Assembly: GCA_000342265.1 (NCBI GenBank)
Contig: CP004348.1
Span: 434,001-498,000 of the forward strand
Direction of reading: 5' to 3'
DNA: 64,000 bases
Source: a beta proteobacterium CB
GTDB taxonomy: Bacteria > Pseudomonadota > Gammaproteobacteria > Burkholderiales > Burkholderiaceae
The notes beneath the pieces are model-generated. The model did not search any database. It was not told the origin of the DNA and saw only the letters and a list, made by a program, of their open reading frames with translations. A program made the translations under genes and the position numbers. Shown one piece after another: positions 49,059-58,372 of the stretch (position 1 is the stretch's first letter; every line of letters starts with the position of its first letter).

Positions 49059-50477
49059 TTAGAGATCTTCGCGACCCCGTTTAATCGCAGCAAGCACTTG
49101 TGCTGGAGCAGTGCCACCAGCATGTTGGCGAGAATTGACGGAGCCATCCACAGTTAGTAGGGCAAAGACGTCATCACCCATCAATTCTGGGCGATTATCC
49201 AGGCCACAAGCAAAGCGCAACTCAGGCAGAGTGAGATCCGTGAGCATGCAGTTACGGCCAACACAGGCTTTCACTGCGTGAGCTACTGCTTCATGGGCAT
49301 CACGGAAGGCTAAACCTTTTTTAACTAAGTAATCAGCCAAGTCGGTTGCGGTTGCGAAGCCCTCTTCAGCAGCTGCTTTCATCACGTCTGCTTTAACCTG
49401 AATATGCGGCACCATATCAGCAAAGATTCGCAAGGTATCTTGAACGGTATCCACCGCATCAAACAAAGGCTCCTTGTCTTCCTGGTTATCTTTGTTATAT
49501 GCCAATGGCTGACTCTTCATCAAGGTTAATAAGGAGATTAAGTCGCCATACACACGGCCAGTTTTACCGCGCGCTAATTCAGGAACGTCTGGATTCTTTT
49601 TCTGCGGCATGATCGAGCTGCCAGTACAGAAGCGATCCGGCAAATCAATAAAGCCAAAGCGTGGGCTAAGCCAAAGCACTAGCTCTTCAGATAGGCGGGA
49701 AATATGCATCATCAGGATTGATGCAAAGGCGCAGAATTCAATTGCAAAGTCACGATCAGATACGGCATCAAGTGAGTTGTTGCAGATACCATCAAAACCT
49801 AGAGTCTTGGCTACTTGCTCGCGATCGATTGGGTAAGTTGTTCCGGCTAATGCAGCTGCGCCAAGGGGTAAGCGATTAAAGCGGGCGCGTAAATCAGCTA
49901 AGCGACTTGCATCGCGGCTAAACATTTCGTAATAGGCCATCAAGTGATGACCAAAGGTAATTGGTTGTGCCACTTGTAAGTGAGTATGACCGGGCATGAT
50001 TGTGGCGGAGTGTGTCTCTGCAAGATCGAGTAAGGCAATGCGTAAGGTTTTGAGGGTAGTCGCGATTTGATCGACACTCCCGCGCAACCACAGACGTAAA
50101 TCAGTGGCTACCTGGTCATTACGTGAGCGACCTGTATGAAGACGTTTGCCAGCATCGCCAACCAATTCAGTGAGACGGGCTTCAATATTGAGGTGGACAT
50201 CCTCTAAGGCGAGTTGCCAGTTGAATTCACCAGCCTCAATTTCACCTTTAATTTGTGCCATCCCCTTCTGAATATCCGCTAAATCTTGAGCGCTAATAAT
50301 CTTTTGGGTGGCCAGCATCTCGGCGTGGGCCAAGGATCCGGCGATATCAACTAAGGCAAAGCGTTGATCAAAGCCAATAGAGGCGGTATAACGCTGGACT
50401 AGTTCGTCAACGGGTTCGTTAAAACGGGCCGACCAAGCTTGGGCTTTGTTGGCAAGGGAATTTTTTGATGAGCTCAT
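49059..50477 (-). CDS. argH: Argininosuccinate lyase
   Basis: 472 aa enzyme splitting argininosuccinate to arginine and fumarate. Fumarase/aspartase superfamily signature [20 protein letters not shown] is present, with [20 protein letters not shown] and [22 protein letters not shown] at 50477 is the natural start; an in-frame extension to 50567 would overlap the divergent hemC. There are 43 bases between the argH and hemC start codons. Confidence 0.97.
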   Translation of the reverse strand: MSSSKNSLANKAQAWSARFNEPVDELVQRYTASIGFDQRFALVDIAGSLAHAEMLATQKIISAQDLADIQKGMAQIKGEIEAGEFNWQLALEDVHLNIEARLTELVGDAGKRLHTGRSRNDQVATDLRLWLRGSVDQIATTLKTLRIALLDLAETHSATIMPGHTHLQVAQPITFGHHLMAYYEMFSRDASRLADLRARFNRLPLGAAALAGTTYPIDREQVAKTLGFDGICNNSLDAVSDRDFAIEFCAFASILMMHISRLSEELVLWLSPRFGFIDLPDRFCTGSSIMPQKKNPDVPELARGKTGRVYGDLISLLTLMKSQPLAYNKDNQEDKEPLFDAVDTVQDTLRIFADMVPHIQVKADVMKAAAEEGFATATDLADYLVKKGLAFRDAHEAVAHAVKACVGRNCMLTDLTLPELRFACGLDNRPELMGDDVFALLTVDGSVNSRQHAGGTAPAQVLAAIKRGREDL

Positions 50478-50520
50478 AAACGCAGTATATTGGTGTAGGT
50501 CTTTGATTATTTTAAATGTT

Positions 50521-51501
50521 ATGTCCCAAACCCCCATTTCTAGCTCTATATCCCCTACCTCTGCCACTCCTCAACGCCTGGTAATTGCCTCCCGTGAGAG
50601 CCGACTCGCTATGTGGCAGGCAGAACACGTACGAGATTGCCTCAAAAAGCTCTATCCAGCCTGCGACGTACAGATCTTGGGGATGACTACCCGGGGTGAT
50701 CAAATACTGGATAAAGCCCTCTCTAAAGTGGGTGGTAAGGGTTTATTTGTTAAGGAGCTCGAAACTGCCTTGGAGGACGGTCGGGCTGATTTGGCTGTGC
50801 ACTCCCTGAAGGATGTGCCGATGGTCATGCCCGAGGGTTTTGATTTGTCCTGCGTAATGGCGCGGGAAGATGCGCATGATGCCTTTGTCTCCAATGACTA
50901 TGCCAGTCTAGATGATTTACCAAAAGGTGCGGTGGTAGGTACTTCGAGTTTGCGGCGTGAATCGGTTCTGAGATCAAAATTCCCACATTTAGTGATTCAG
51001 CCATTGCGCGGCAATTTAGATACCCGTATGGGTAAACTCGATCGCGGTGAATATCAAGCCATCATTTTGGCTGCTGCTGGTCTCAAGCGGTTGGGTCTAG
51101 CAAGTCGTATTCGTGCGCTACTACCAATTGATCCGTACACGCCAGCCGCTGGACAGGGTGCGCTCGGCATCGAAACTTTGAGTAAGCATCCCAATATTAA
51201 AGAGTGGCTTGCGCCACTCAACGATCTGCCAACTCTGTATGCAGTTACTGCTGAGCGTATGGTGTCACGCCAATTGGGTGGTTCTTGTGAGGTACCCTTA
51301 GCGGCTTATGCCACTTGGGATCAAGATCATATGAACATCCGCTCTTTTGTTGCTAGTGTAGATGGCACTGCAAGTTGCTTGGCTAGTGCTCAAGGCGCAG
51401 TAAAGAGTTTGGAAGATGCAGAGGCTTTGGGTCTCTCAGTTGCACGTGATCTGATTTCTCAAGGCGCTGAGCGTTTATTGCCTAACGGTTTGCCTAAGTA
51501 A
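50521..51501 (+). CDS. hemC: Hydroxymethylbilane synthase
   Basis: 326 aa porphobilinogen deaminase of tetrapyrrole synthesis. The family pattern includes [62 protein letters not shown] and the cofactor-binding cysteine in [18 protein letters not shown] at 50521 is chosen, since the in-frame extension to 50446 lies inside argH. hemD follows 6 bases later. Confidence 0.97.
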   Translation: MSQTPISSSISPTSATPQRLVIASRESRLAMWQAEHVRDCLKKLYPACDVQILGMTTRGDQILDKALSKVGGKGLFVKELETALEDGRADLAVHSLKDVPMVMPEGFDLSCVMAREDAHDAFVSNDYASLDDLPKGAVVGTSSLRRESVLRSKFPHLVIQPLRGNLDTRMGKLDRGEYQAIILAAAGLKRLGLASRIRALLPIDPYTPAAGQGALGIETLSKHPNIKEWLAPLNDLPTLYAVTAERMVSRQLGGSCEVPLAAYATWDQDHMNIRSFVASVDGTASCLASAQGAVKSLEDAEALGLSVARDLISQGAERLLPNGLPK

Positions 51502-51507
51502 GAATTA

Positions 51508-52317
51508 ATGAGTAATAAGACTATTGTCATTACCCGCCCTAGTGGGCAAGCGCGTCAATTATCAGAAGCGCTTCAGGCAAATTTACTCAACAGCGGCTTC
51601 ACTCCAGAAGCCTCCCCCCAGATTATTTCCTTACCTCTTCTAACGATTGCTCCGAAGGGCGATGATGTTTTGGCGGGGCAGATAAGGAAAGCGCTGAAGA
51701 CGGCAGACTTAGCAATCTTCGTTAGCCCGAATGCCATTGAATGCACGATGCGTTTACTCGAACAATCTTGGCAAGGTTTATCTGACAAGTCTGTGCCTAT
51801 TGGGGTTATGGGAGGCAGCAGTATGGCCGCCCTCAAAAATCACGGTATTGGTATTGAGGGCAGTCCTACAAAAGTTATTCTTCCTCAAAACAATACGCAA
51901 TGGGATTCTGAGGGTCTATGGCTTGAATTACAGACACTGAACTGGGATTGGTCTAGCAAGAGGGTGATCATTTTCAAGGGCGAAGGTGGCCGCGATTGGC
52001 TGGCTGAAACTTTAAAGAATGCTGGTGTTCATGTTGAAGCATTCTCAGTGTATGCCCGCGTACCTTTAGATTTAAGCAGCCCTGCCTGGAACGCAATTCA
52101 TGAGATGGATTTTGCACAATCTCTTTGGCTTCTCACATCATCTGAGGCCGTACGCTACTTGGGGCAAGCAAAATTGCCACTCGAACTAGCTGCAGCCATT
52201 TGTCCGCATCACAATATTGCCGATGCTGCTAAGCAAATTGGTTTTGGTGCGGTGTTGACTTGTGAGCCTGGAGATGAAGCTCTCATAGCCGCATCGCAAG
52301 CTTGGCTATCTATTTAA
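51508..52317 (+). CDS. hemD: Uroporphyrinogen-III synthase
   Basis: 269 aa. HemD sequences are poorly conserved, but the N-terminus TIVITRPSGQARQLSEAL, the segment AIFVSPNAIECTMRLLEQSW, VIIFKGEGGRDWLAETLKNA and the later SLWLLTSSEAVRYL fit the two-domain HemD fold. Placement 6 bases after hemC makes the identification firm. It closes the ring of hydroxymethylbilane to uroporphyrinogen III. Its stop codon shares bases with that of the convergent ubiC. Confidence 0.92.
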   Translation: MSNKTIVITRPSGQARQLSEALQANLLNSGFTPEASPQIISLPLLTIAPKGDDVLAGQIRKALKTADLAIFVSPNAIECTMRLLEQSWQGLSDKSVPIGVMGGSSMAALKNHGIGIEGSPTKVILPQNNTQWDSEGLWLELQTLNWDWSSKRVIIFKGEGGRDWLAETLKNAGVHVEAFSVYARVPLDLSSPAWNAIHEMDFAQSLWLLTSSEAVRYLGQAKLPLELAAAICPHHNIADAAKQIGFGAVLTCEPGDEALIAASQAWLSI

Positions 52318-52886
52318 TTGCTGGGATAGTTGAGTAGGGCTGGCAGAAATACTTCGCTCACCAAAAGTGGTCTCCCCTTAAGTTGGTATAGCGTACGTCT
52401 TGCCCAGCTGACTGATGGCAGCTCTGGATATCGTTGAAAACATTTTTTCCATAGTGCACTTTGTTTATCTAGGCGAGCAATTTCACGCAGCGGTTTCTTG
52501 TTGGAGTGCATGCGCGTTTTAGCAAAAAGCACGGCACCTAATGGTTTCTTGCCTAAGCGCAGAATCTCATGGTTACTGCCACTCGAGCTGCTGGTAGGAA
52601 TGATGCTGTGAGCCATGACTAGCGGAACGCCATTAGCGCAAAGCAATACCTCTCGGATGCGACAACGTTTAGTCTTGAAATGAAAATAGCGACTCTCGTC
52701 GCTATTTAGGTCTTGCCGGCAATCTCGCAGAACTAGTACTTCTAGTTTTTGTCCGATTGCACGTTCAATTTTTTGGGTTAAAGAACCAGTATCGCTGAGC
52801 CAAGGCTGCCACTTGCGAGGCGCTTGATGCAGTTCACCGGAATCGACTCGATTCCATGCAGAACGGAGACGACGACGGTGAAGCAT
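52314..52886 (-). CDS. ubiC: Chorismate-pyruvate lyase
   Basis: 190 aa enzyme making 4-hydroxybenzoate from chorismate, first committed step of ubiquinone synthesis. The pattern REVLLCANGVPLVMAHSIIP, LRLGKKPLGAVLF and a C-terminal WARRTLYQLKGRPLLVSEVF is typical for UbiC, with the conserved Arg and terminal Glu for pyruvate binding. It lies two bases after rhlE on the same strand. Confidence 0.92.
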   Translation of the reverse strand: MLHRRRLRSAWNRVDSGELHQAPRKWQPWLSDTGSLTQKIERAIGQKLEVLVLRDCRQDLNSDESRYFHFKTKRCRIREVLLCANGVPLVMAHSIIPTSSSSGSNHEILRLGKKPLGAVLFAKTRMHSNKKPLREIARLDKQSALWKKCFQRYPELPSVSWARRTLYQLKGRPLLVSEVFLPALLNYPSN

Positions 52887-52888
52887 TT

Positions 52889-54433
52889 TTAGTTGCCGCT
52901 AAAGCTTCTACGTTGACCGCCAGTTTTGGGTTTAGCAAAACGTGGACCAGCGGACGGACGTGAATCTCCAGAGCGTGCTGGACGTGAGTCAGCAGAACGT
53001 GCAGGGCGTGAATCAGCAAAACGGTTAGCACCAGCAGGGCGTGAGTCACCAGATGGACGGGAATCGCTTGAGCGAGATTCGAAATGGTTGCCAGAGCGAT
53101 TACCACCGCCTCCGCCACCAGAGCGAGACTCTGAGCGAGCGCCAGAACCATAACGACCACCGCCACCACCAGAGCGATTGCCGCCGCCAAAGCCACCACC
53201 AGAGCGACCGCCACCTGGGCGACCACCGCCACCACCAAAGCTGGGCTTGGCTTGTGGCTCTAAACCAGCGATCACTGAAGCAACGATGTCTTGCTGTGTA
53301 AAGCGTTCGATGTTGCGAATCTTGGCACGATCACGATGTTCAACCAAAGTAATAGCAACACCATTGCGACCGGCGCGACCAGTACGACCAATGCGGTGCG
53401 TATAGTCTTCAGGTTTCATTGGTAAACCAAAGTTAATCACGTGACTGATGCGTGGCACGTCAATACCGCGAGCTGCTACGTCAGTTGCAACCAAAATCTT
53501 GGTGTGGCCCTTACGTAAGGACTCGAGACGACGCATACGAACGGCTTGTGGCATTGCACCGTGTAAGGCGCTAGCTTCGTAACCATTGGCACGTAAGGTG
53601 TCAGCAATTTTTTCACTTTCAACTTGGGTGCTTGCAAACACAACCGCTTGATCCAAAGAGGCATCAGCCAAGATGTGCTCAAGCAACTTATGTTTGTGTG
53701 ACATGCTGTCAGCCCAATGCAACTTCTGTTCAATGTTTGCGTGCTTTTCGCCAGCATGAGCAAGCTCAATACGTTTGGCGTTAGTGGTCAACTCATTTGC
53801 TAAAGACATAATCTTTGGTGCAAAAGTTGCAGAGAACATCAAAGTTTGGGTGCGAGCAGCGCAACGCTTATCAATTGCCTCGAGGTCATCAGCAAATCCC
53901 ATGTCGAGCATGCGATCAGCTTCGTCGATAACGAGTTGCTTAACGTCATCTAAGCGGATTGCTTTGCTATCAGTCAGATCGAGTAAACGACCAGGAGTTG
54001 CGACAACTAACAATGCGCCTTTAAGAGCTTGGATTTGCTTGCCGTAAGGCATGCCACCCATGACGGTTGCAATACGGATACCTTTCATGCCGCGAACCAA
54101 GTTCACTGCATCTGCGGCAACCTGTTGAGCCAATTCACGAGTGGGGCAGAGCACTAACACTTTAGGTTGTGCGCGGCCTGGTACTGGTGAGCCGTTTGGG
54201 TTGTCTTCGATGAGTTGATTAATCAAAGGCAATAAAAAGGCTGCGGTTTTACCGCTACCGGTTTGGCTGCTGACTAATAAGTCGCCACCAGCAAGAGCAG
54301 CAGGAATAACCTGAGCCTGTACTGAAGTAGCTTGGGTGTAACCCAGTTCAGCAACGTTTTTAAGGAGTGATGCCGCGAGGGCGAAATTCTGGAACTCGGT
54401 TCCAGAAGGATTGGTTTCTTTAGAAAAAGTCAT
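52889..54433 (-). CDS. rhlE: DEAD-box RNA helicase, RhlE type
   Basis: 514 aa. The helicase core covers about residues 10-375: Q motif region FALAASLLKNVAELGYTQAT, motif I SQTGSGKTAAF, motif II VIDEADRMLDMGF, motif III MFSATF, and motif VI HRIGRTGRAGRNG. The C-terminal 130 residues are low complexity: glycine/arginine repeats, then repeats of the type DSRPA(R)SA, a probable RNA-binding and condensate-prone tail. ATG at 54433 is used; an in-frame ATG at 54445 falls in a leader hairpin. A role in ribosome assembly or cold response is usual for the family. Confidence 0.94.
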   Translation of the reverse strand: MTFSKETNPSGTEFQNFALAASLLKNVAELGYTQATSVQAQVIPAALAGGDLLVSSQTGSGKTAAFLLPLINQLIEDNPNGSPVPGRAQPKVLVLCPTRELAQQVAADAVNLVRGMKGIRIATVMGGMPYGKQIQALKGALLVVATPGRLLDLTDSKAIRLDDVKQLVIDEADRMLDMGFADDLEAIDKRCAARTQTLMFSATFAPKIMSLANELTTNAKRIELAHAGEKHANIEQKLHWADSMSHKHKLLEHILADASLDQAVVFASTQVESEKIADTLRANGYEASALHGAMPQAVRMRRLESLRKGHTKILVATDVAARGIDVPRISHVINFGLPMKPEDYTHRIGRTGRAGRNGVAITLVEHRDRAKIRNIERFTQQDIVASVIAGLEPQAKPSFGGGGGRPGGGRSGGGFGGGNRSGGGGGRYGSGARSESRSGGGGGGNRSGNHFESRSSDSRPSGDSRPAGANRFADSRPARSADSRPARSGDSRPSAGPRFAKPKTGGQRRSFSGN

Positions 54434-54687
54434 GCTATTACACATCCCGCTTAAAGGGATGTCTCCGTGTATACACTCTCTGTTTTTTATTGAGTGTGAT
54501 GGTCAAAGGCATCGACCATCAGACAGGCGGCAGCGCGTTTTTTAAACTTCGATGTTTATGACTTCTAAACGGTACGCTGAAATATAGCTGGGGGGCGATG
54601 AATCAAATTGCTTTAAAAAGCCTCTCATTATGACATTCTAAGAAGCTAATTACAAGGGTTTTCCCGAATTAATTGCAAGTCATCGCT
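54434..54687 (-). promoter_or_regulatory. Hairpin-rich 5' leader region of rhlE
   Basis: The 254 bases between rhlE and the aldehyde dehydrogenase gene carry no gene. Three inverted repeats follow each other toward the rhlE start: TGATGGTC/GACCATCA (54497-54521), ACACTC/GAGTGT (54473-54497) and ACATCCC/GGGATGT (54442-54462). The last hairpin includes the first possible ATG. Such a long folded leader recalls autoregulated or cold-responsive helicase mRNAs. Confidence 0.5.
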
Positions 54688-56091
54688 TTAGCGTAGCCAG
54701 CGTATCAGGCGCTCAACACCATTGCCATAGGGCGGCCTTGCCAATTTAGTGCCGCGTAAGAAGTTAAGACCAAAGAAACCTCGAACCTCTAAAACAGATT
54801 TCCGATGGCTAAATGCCTCAAAACCGGCTTTGCCATGATAAGCGCCCATACCGCTTGCACCAACACCACCAAATGGCAGGTCTTCAACAGCAGCATGTAA
54901 AAGGGTGTCATTAATAGTTACGCCACCCGAGCGAGTCTCATTGAGAATGCGTTGCATTGCCTCTTTGCTCTTGCCAAACCAATACAAGGCTAAAGGCATC
55001 GGGCGCTCATTGACATAGCGGATTATTGAATCGATATCGTTGATTGCCACTATTGGGAGTATGGGTCCGAATACTTCTTCTTGCATGATGAGTGCATCTT
55101 CAGAAATATTTAAGAGCGCTACTGGAGTGAATGGTAGTGCGATATTGTGATGAGATGAGATGAGTGGAATAGCTTGTGCACCGCGATCTACAGCATCTTG
55201 AACTAGCTGATGCCAGCGCGCTAGCTGATGTTCATCAATAGCACCAGTTAACTCCTCTGGATTAGAGAATTGTTTCTGGGCTGCATTTTGCAACTCTTGG
55301 ACAAATGCTTCGCAATCGCTCGCATGAACTAATACATAGTCGGGCGCAATACAAGTTTGACCACCATTTACCAGCTTGCCATAAATAATGCTGGCAGCAG
55401 CATCTTTAAGTTTGGCTGATGCGTCAACAATTGCTGGTGATTTGCCGCCTAATTCAAGGGTAATTGGTGTCAGGTGATCTGCTGCTGCGCGCATAACCTT
55501 TTTGCCAATATCCTCTGAGCCAGTAAAAAAAAGATGGTCAAACGGGAGCGCTGCAAAAGATTCTGCAACTTCAGTGTCGCCAACGCTGACACAAAATTCG
55601 CTTGGATGAAAATACTCTTGAATCAATGTTGCTAAGAAGCCAGATGTACGCGAACTTCTTTCTGAGGGCTTGAGCCAAACGCGGTTACCTGCTGCAAAAG
55701 CAGCGATGGCTGGGACTAGTGCCAGCTGAACTGGATAATTCCAGGGGCTGATGATGCCTGCAACACCCATGGATTGCATTTGGGTCCAGGCATGAGATGA
55801 ACCCAAGAATCCTGGCGTTGCAACTAGCTGCGGCTTCATCCACTCCTTGAGGTGCTTGCGAACATGTTTGCAAGCCTGATAAATCATCTGAAATTCAAGA
55901 AGTCGACTCTCAATTGAGTGACGGATACCGAAGTCTGCAGCTAAGACTTTGCAGATTTTTTCTTCATTAGCAGCAATCATTTGCTCAATACGCCCAATCC
56001 GCTCAAGACGAACCTCTAATGTAGGGTTTGGTTCTGCGGCATATGCTGCCTTGATTTCATCTAATTGGAGTGTGAAGCGATTTATGGACAT
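54688..56091 (-). CDS. Aldehyde dehydrogenase, coniferyl aldehyde dehydrogenase type
   Basis: 467 aa NAD(P)-dependent aldehyde dehydrogenase of the class-3/coniferyl aldehyde group. Motifs: GVAGIISPWNYPVQLALVPA, FTGSEDIGKKVM, catalytic Glu in LELGGKSPAIVD, catalytic Cys in NGGQTCIAPDYVLVH, and MQEEVFGPILPIV. The C-terminus contains a hydrophobic-basic stretch like that of membrane-associated fatty aldehyde dehydrogenases. ATG at 56091 fits the family start; 56112 is an alternative. The true substrate is unknown. It is divergent from msrA with about 50 bases between. Confidence 0.88.
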   Translation of the reverse strand: MSINRFTLQLDEIKAAYAAEPNPTLEVRLERIGRIEQMIAANEEKICKVLAADFGIRHSIESRLLEFQMIYQACKHVRKHLKEWMKPQLVATPGFLGSSHAWTQMQSMGVAGIISPWNYPVQLALVPAIAAFAAGNRVWLKPSERSSRTSGFLATLIQEYFHPSEFCVSVGDTEVAESFAALPFDHLFFTGSEDIGKKVMRAAADHLTPITLELGGKSPAIVDASAKLKDAAASIIYGKLVNGGQTCIAPDYVLVHASDCEAFVQELQNAAQKQFSNPEELTGAIDEHQLARWHQLVQDAVDRGAQAIPLISSHHNIALPFTPVALLNISEDALIMQEEVFGPILPIVAINDIDSIIRYVNERPMPLALYWFGKSKEAMQRILNETRSGGVTINDTLLHAAVEDLPFGGVGASGMGAYHGKAGFEAFSHRKSVLEVRGFFGLNFLRGTKLARPPYGNGVERLIRWLR

Positions 56092-56141
56092 GGGTTTATG
56101 TATGGCAAGCAAACGATTGAATAAGGTATTAGGATAAAGGC

Positions 56142-56714
56142 ATGAACGAAACTATTCTTAAAAATCAAGCAACTCTTGAGCGTGCCACCTTGGGCGGCGG
56201 CTGTTTCTGGTGTCTAGAAGCGGTTTATCAGCAAATTTCTGGCGTGAGCGCGGTGGTTTCGGGTTACGCGGGAGGGGCAATGCCAAACCCTGACTATGAC
56301 TCTGTTTGCTCTGGACAAACGGGCCATGCAGAAATTGTCGATGTCTATTTTGATCCCACAGTAGTGTCGTATCGTGATTTATTGGAAGTCTTTTTTGTCA
56401 TTCATGATCCAACTACCTTGAACTACCAAGGCAATGATCACGGCACTCAATATCGCTCGGTGATTTTTACGCATACCGAAAGACAAAGCGTAATCGCTCA
56501 TGAGGTAATCAAGGAATTAGAAGGTGCGAAGATCTATTCCAATTCAGTAGTGACTCAAATTGATGTGGCGCCAGTTATCTATCCAGCCGAGGATTACCAC
56601 CAGAATTACTTTCGTCAGCATCCAGGGCAGGGCTACTGCATGGCAGTAGTTGCGCCTAAGTTAGCGAAATTTAGAGCAAAATTCCAGTCACTTATTACGC
56701 CAGAATTTCAATAA
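56142..56714 (+). CDS. msrA: Peptide-methionine (S)-S-oxide reductase
   Basis: 190 aa repair enzyme reducing methionine-S-sulfoxide. The catalytic motif is GGGCFWCLEAVYQQ, followed by GYAGGAMPNPDYDSVCSGQT, GHAEIVDVYFDP, FFVIHDPTTLN and NDHGTQYRSVIF. The C-terminal extension lacks additional resolving cysteines except one near PGQGYC. It stops two bases before the convergent pdxH stop. Confidence 0.96.
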   Translation: MNETILKNQATLERATLGGGCFWCLEAVYQQISGVSAVVSGYAGGAMPNPDYDSVCSGQTGHAEIVDVYFDPTVVSYRDLLEVFFVIHDPTTLNYQGNDHGTQYRSVIFTHTERQSVIAHEVIKELEGAKIYSNSVVTQIDVAPVIYPAEDYHQNYFRQHPGQGYCMAVVAPKLAKFRAKFQSLITPEFQ

Positions 56715-56716
56715 GC

Positions 56717-57352
56717 CTAGGGCGCTAGACGCACAATTCGCCAACTTGATCCTTCTAGCTGATAGTGAATGCGGTCATGCAGGCGTGATGGACGGCCTTG
56801 CCAGAATTCAATTTCAGTAGGGTGCAGACGATATCCACCCCAATGCTCTGGTCTTGGCGGCTTATCTCCAAAATCGGTTGTGAAGCGCTTCTCAGCTTCT
56901 TCAAGGAATTCGCGATTTGGAATCTCAGCACTTTGCGGTGAAGCCCATGCCCCAATTCGGGAGGATGCTGGGCGCGAGTGAAAGTATTCATCGCTTTCGG
57001 CAGGGCTAACTCGCTCAACGATGCCTTTGATGCGAACTTGACGCTCAAGCTCGTGCCAATGAAATAACAGAGCGGCATGCGGGCGAGCGGCCAATTCTTG
57101 ACCTTTTTGACTTTCGTAATTGGTAAAGAAGGTAAAGCCAGCGTTATCCGCACCTTTTAGTAAGACAATACGGGCTGATGGATTGCCTGACGCATCCGCA
57201 GTTGCCAAAGTCATCGAGTTTGGCTCAGGGCACTCAGCTTTGACAGCCTGATCAAACCAAACTTGAAACAGGTTTAGTGGATTGAGAGGAACTTCAGTCT
57301 CTGAAAGCTGGCCAAAGGTATAGTTTTTTCGGAGTTGAGCGATGGAATCCAT
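56717..57352 (-). CDS. pdxH: Pyridoxamine 5'-phosphate oxidase
   Basis: 211 aa FMN enzyme producing pyridoxal 5'-phosphate. Conserved pieces are [74 protein letters not shown], and the C-terminal signature [17 protein letters not shown] at 57352 is the family start; the open frame extends further upstream but overlaps the divergent tcdA. The two start codons are only 22 bases apart. Confidence 0.96.
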   Translation of the reverse strand: MDSIAQLRKNYTFGQLSETEVPLNPLNLFQVWFDQAVKAECPEPNSMTLATADASGNPSARIVLLKGADNAGFTFFTNYESQKGQELAARPHAALLFHWHELERQVRIKGIVERVSPAESDEYFHSRPASSRIGAWASPQSAEIPNREFLEEAEKRFTTDFGDKPPRPEHWGGYRLHPTEIEFWQGRPSRLHDRIHYQLEGSSWRIVRLAP

Positions 57353-57374
57353 TTTTTCAGTATAAAGAGAAGCT

Positions 57375-58124
57375 ATGGCAGAAGACAAGATAGAAGATAG
57401 CGTAGGAGATCGTCGTTTTGGGGGTGTGGCTCGGCTATACGGCCCAGAGCTGCGTGAGCGTTTCCGTAATGCGATCGTAGTGGTGGCTGGATTAGGTGGC
57501 GTGGGCTCTTGGGCTGCCGAAGCCTTGGCTCGCACCGCCATTGGGCATCTTGTTTTAATTGATTTTGACCATATCGCTGAAAGCAATACCAATCGTCAAC
57601 TGCATGCTTTAGAGGGTGAGTATGGCAAGGCAAAAGTACAAGCGATGACTGATCGTATTCGCCAAATCAATCCAGAGATCATGCTCACTACCCATGATGC
57701 GTTTTTGGAGCCAGAAAATCTGGATACATTGATTCCAGAAAATGCGATTGTTTTAGATGCTACGGATTCAGTGCAAACCAAAATTGCGTTAGCAGTTTGG
57801 GCAAATAAAAATCAGCGCGCTTTAGTAATGTGTGGTGCAGCTGGCGGAAAATCAGACCCGACCTCTGTTCGTTGTGATGATCTTTCTAGAACTGAGCAAG
57901 ATGCTTTATTGGCAAAGGTACGTCAGGGCCTCAGACAAGATCACGGCTTTTCTAGAAATCTGAAGAGAAAAATCGGTATTCGCGCGATCTATTCTCACGA
58001 GCCTCGCGCAGGTGTTGCCAGTGGTGGCCTTGCTTGTTCTGGTTACGGGTCAACAGTGATGGTGACTGCAGCCTGTGGTTTAGCTGCTGCTGCTGAAGTT
58101 TTAAGTCTGATTGCTACTCAGTAA
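57375..58124 (+). CDS. tcdA: tRNA threonylcarbamoyladenosine dehydratase
   Basis: 249 aa E1-like protein (CsdL/YgdL). It starts with [12 protein letters not shown], has the nucleotide-binding [36 protein letters not shown] and [14 protein letters not shown], and ends with [15 protein letters not shown]. It cyclises t6A37 in tRNA to ct6A using ATP, working with a CsdA/CsdE-type sulfur system elsewhere. The 248 bases after it hold the leader of the permease gene. Confidence 0.92.
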   Translation: MAEDKIEDSVGDRRFGGVARLYGPELRERFRNAIVVVAGLGGVGSWAAEALARTAIGHLVLIDFDHIAESNTNRQLHALEGEYGKAKVQAMTDRIRQINPEIMLTTHDAFLEPENLDTLIPENAIVLDATDSVQTKIALAVWANKNQRALVMCGAAGGKSDPTSVRCDDLSRTEQDALLAKVRQGLRQDHGFSRNLKRKIGIRAIYSHEPRAGVASGGLACSGYGSTVMVTAACGLAAAAEVLSLIATQ

Positions 58125-58313
58125 GTAATTCTTTCAAATCCATCCATAAATCCTTAAGGGGAATCCCTGTAGGAAATTACGGATTCTGTTGTCATCCAAA
58201 ATTTAATAATTACCCTCTCAGCCTGTGCTTACGTAGATGCATCTTGTATTGCAGATCACATTTTTTTGTTTAAGCACTTTGCGCATTTTTATCCCCTAGT
58301 GTAGAAGCGCAGT

Positions 58314-58369
58314 CCTCCCTAGACTTTGCCTCGTTGGTGATTTACCAACGACAAATCGAAAGGAGGTCT
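58314..58369 (+). promoter_or_regulatory. Leader able to mask the permease ribosome binding site
   Basis: CCTCC at 58314-58318 is complementary to GGAGG of the Shine-Dalgarno sequence at 58362-58366; two further outer pairs (AG with CT) are possible. Between them is a perfect hairpin, TCGTTGGT-GATTT-ACCAACGA (58331-58351). The whole would fold as a closed stem with an inner hairpin and hide the ribosome binding site. Upstream bases 58125-58313 contain no gene; GAATCC and GGATTC can pair there too. Confidence 0.5.
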
Positions 58370-58372
58370 CTT

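Noticed and set aside
52930..53060. Short tandem repeats resembling a CRISPR array
   Set aside because: The repeats are in frame and encode DSRPA-type units of the RhlE tail, with no constant repeat length and no unique spacers.
52834..53238. 134-codon frame rich in Val and Ala, resembling a membrane protein
   Set aside because: It is a shifted reading of the Gly/Arg/Ser-rich repeat tail of rhlE; the low complexity comes from that tail.
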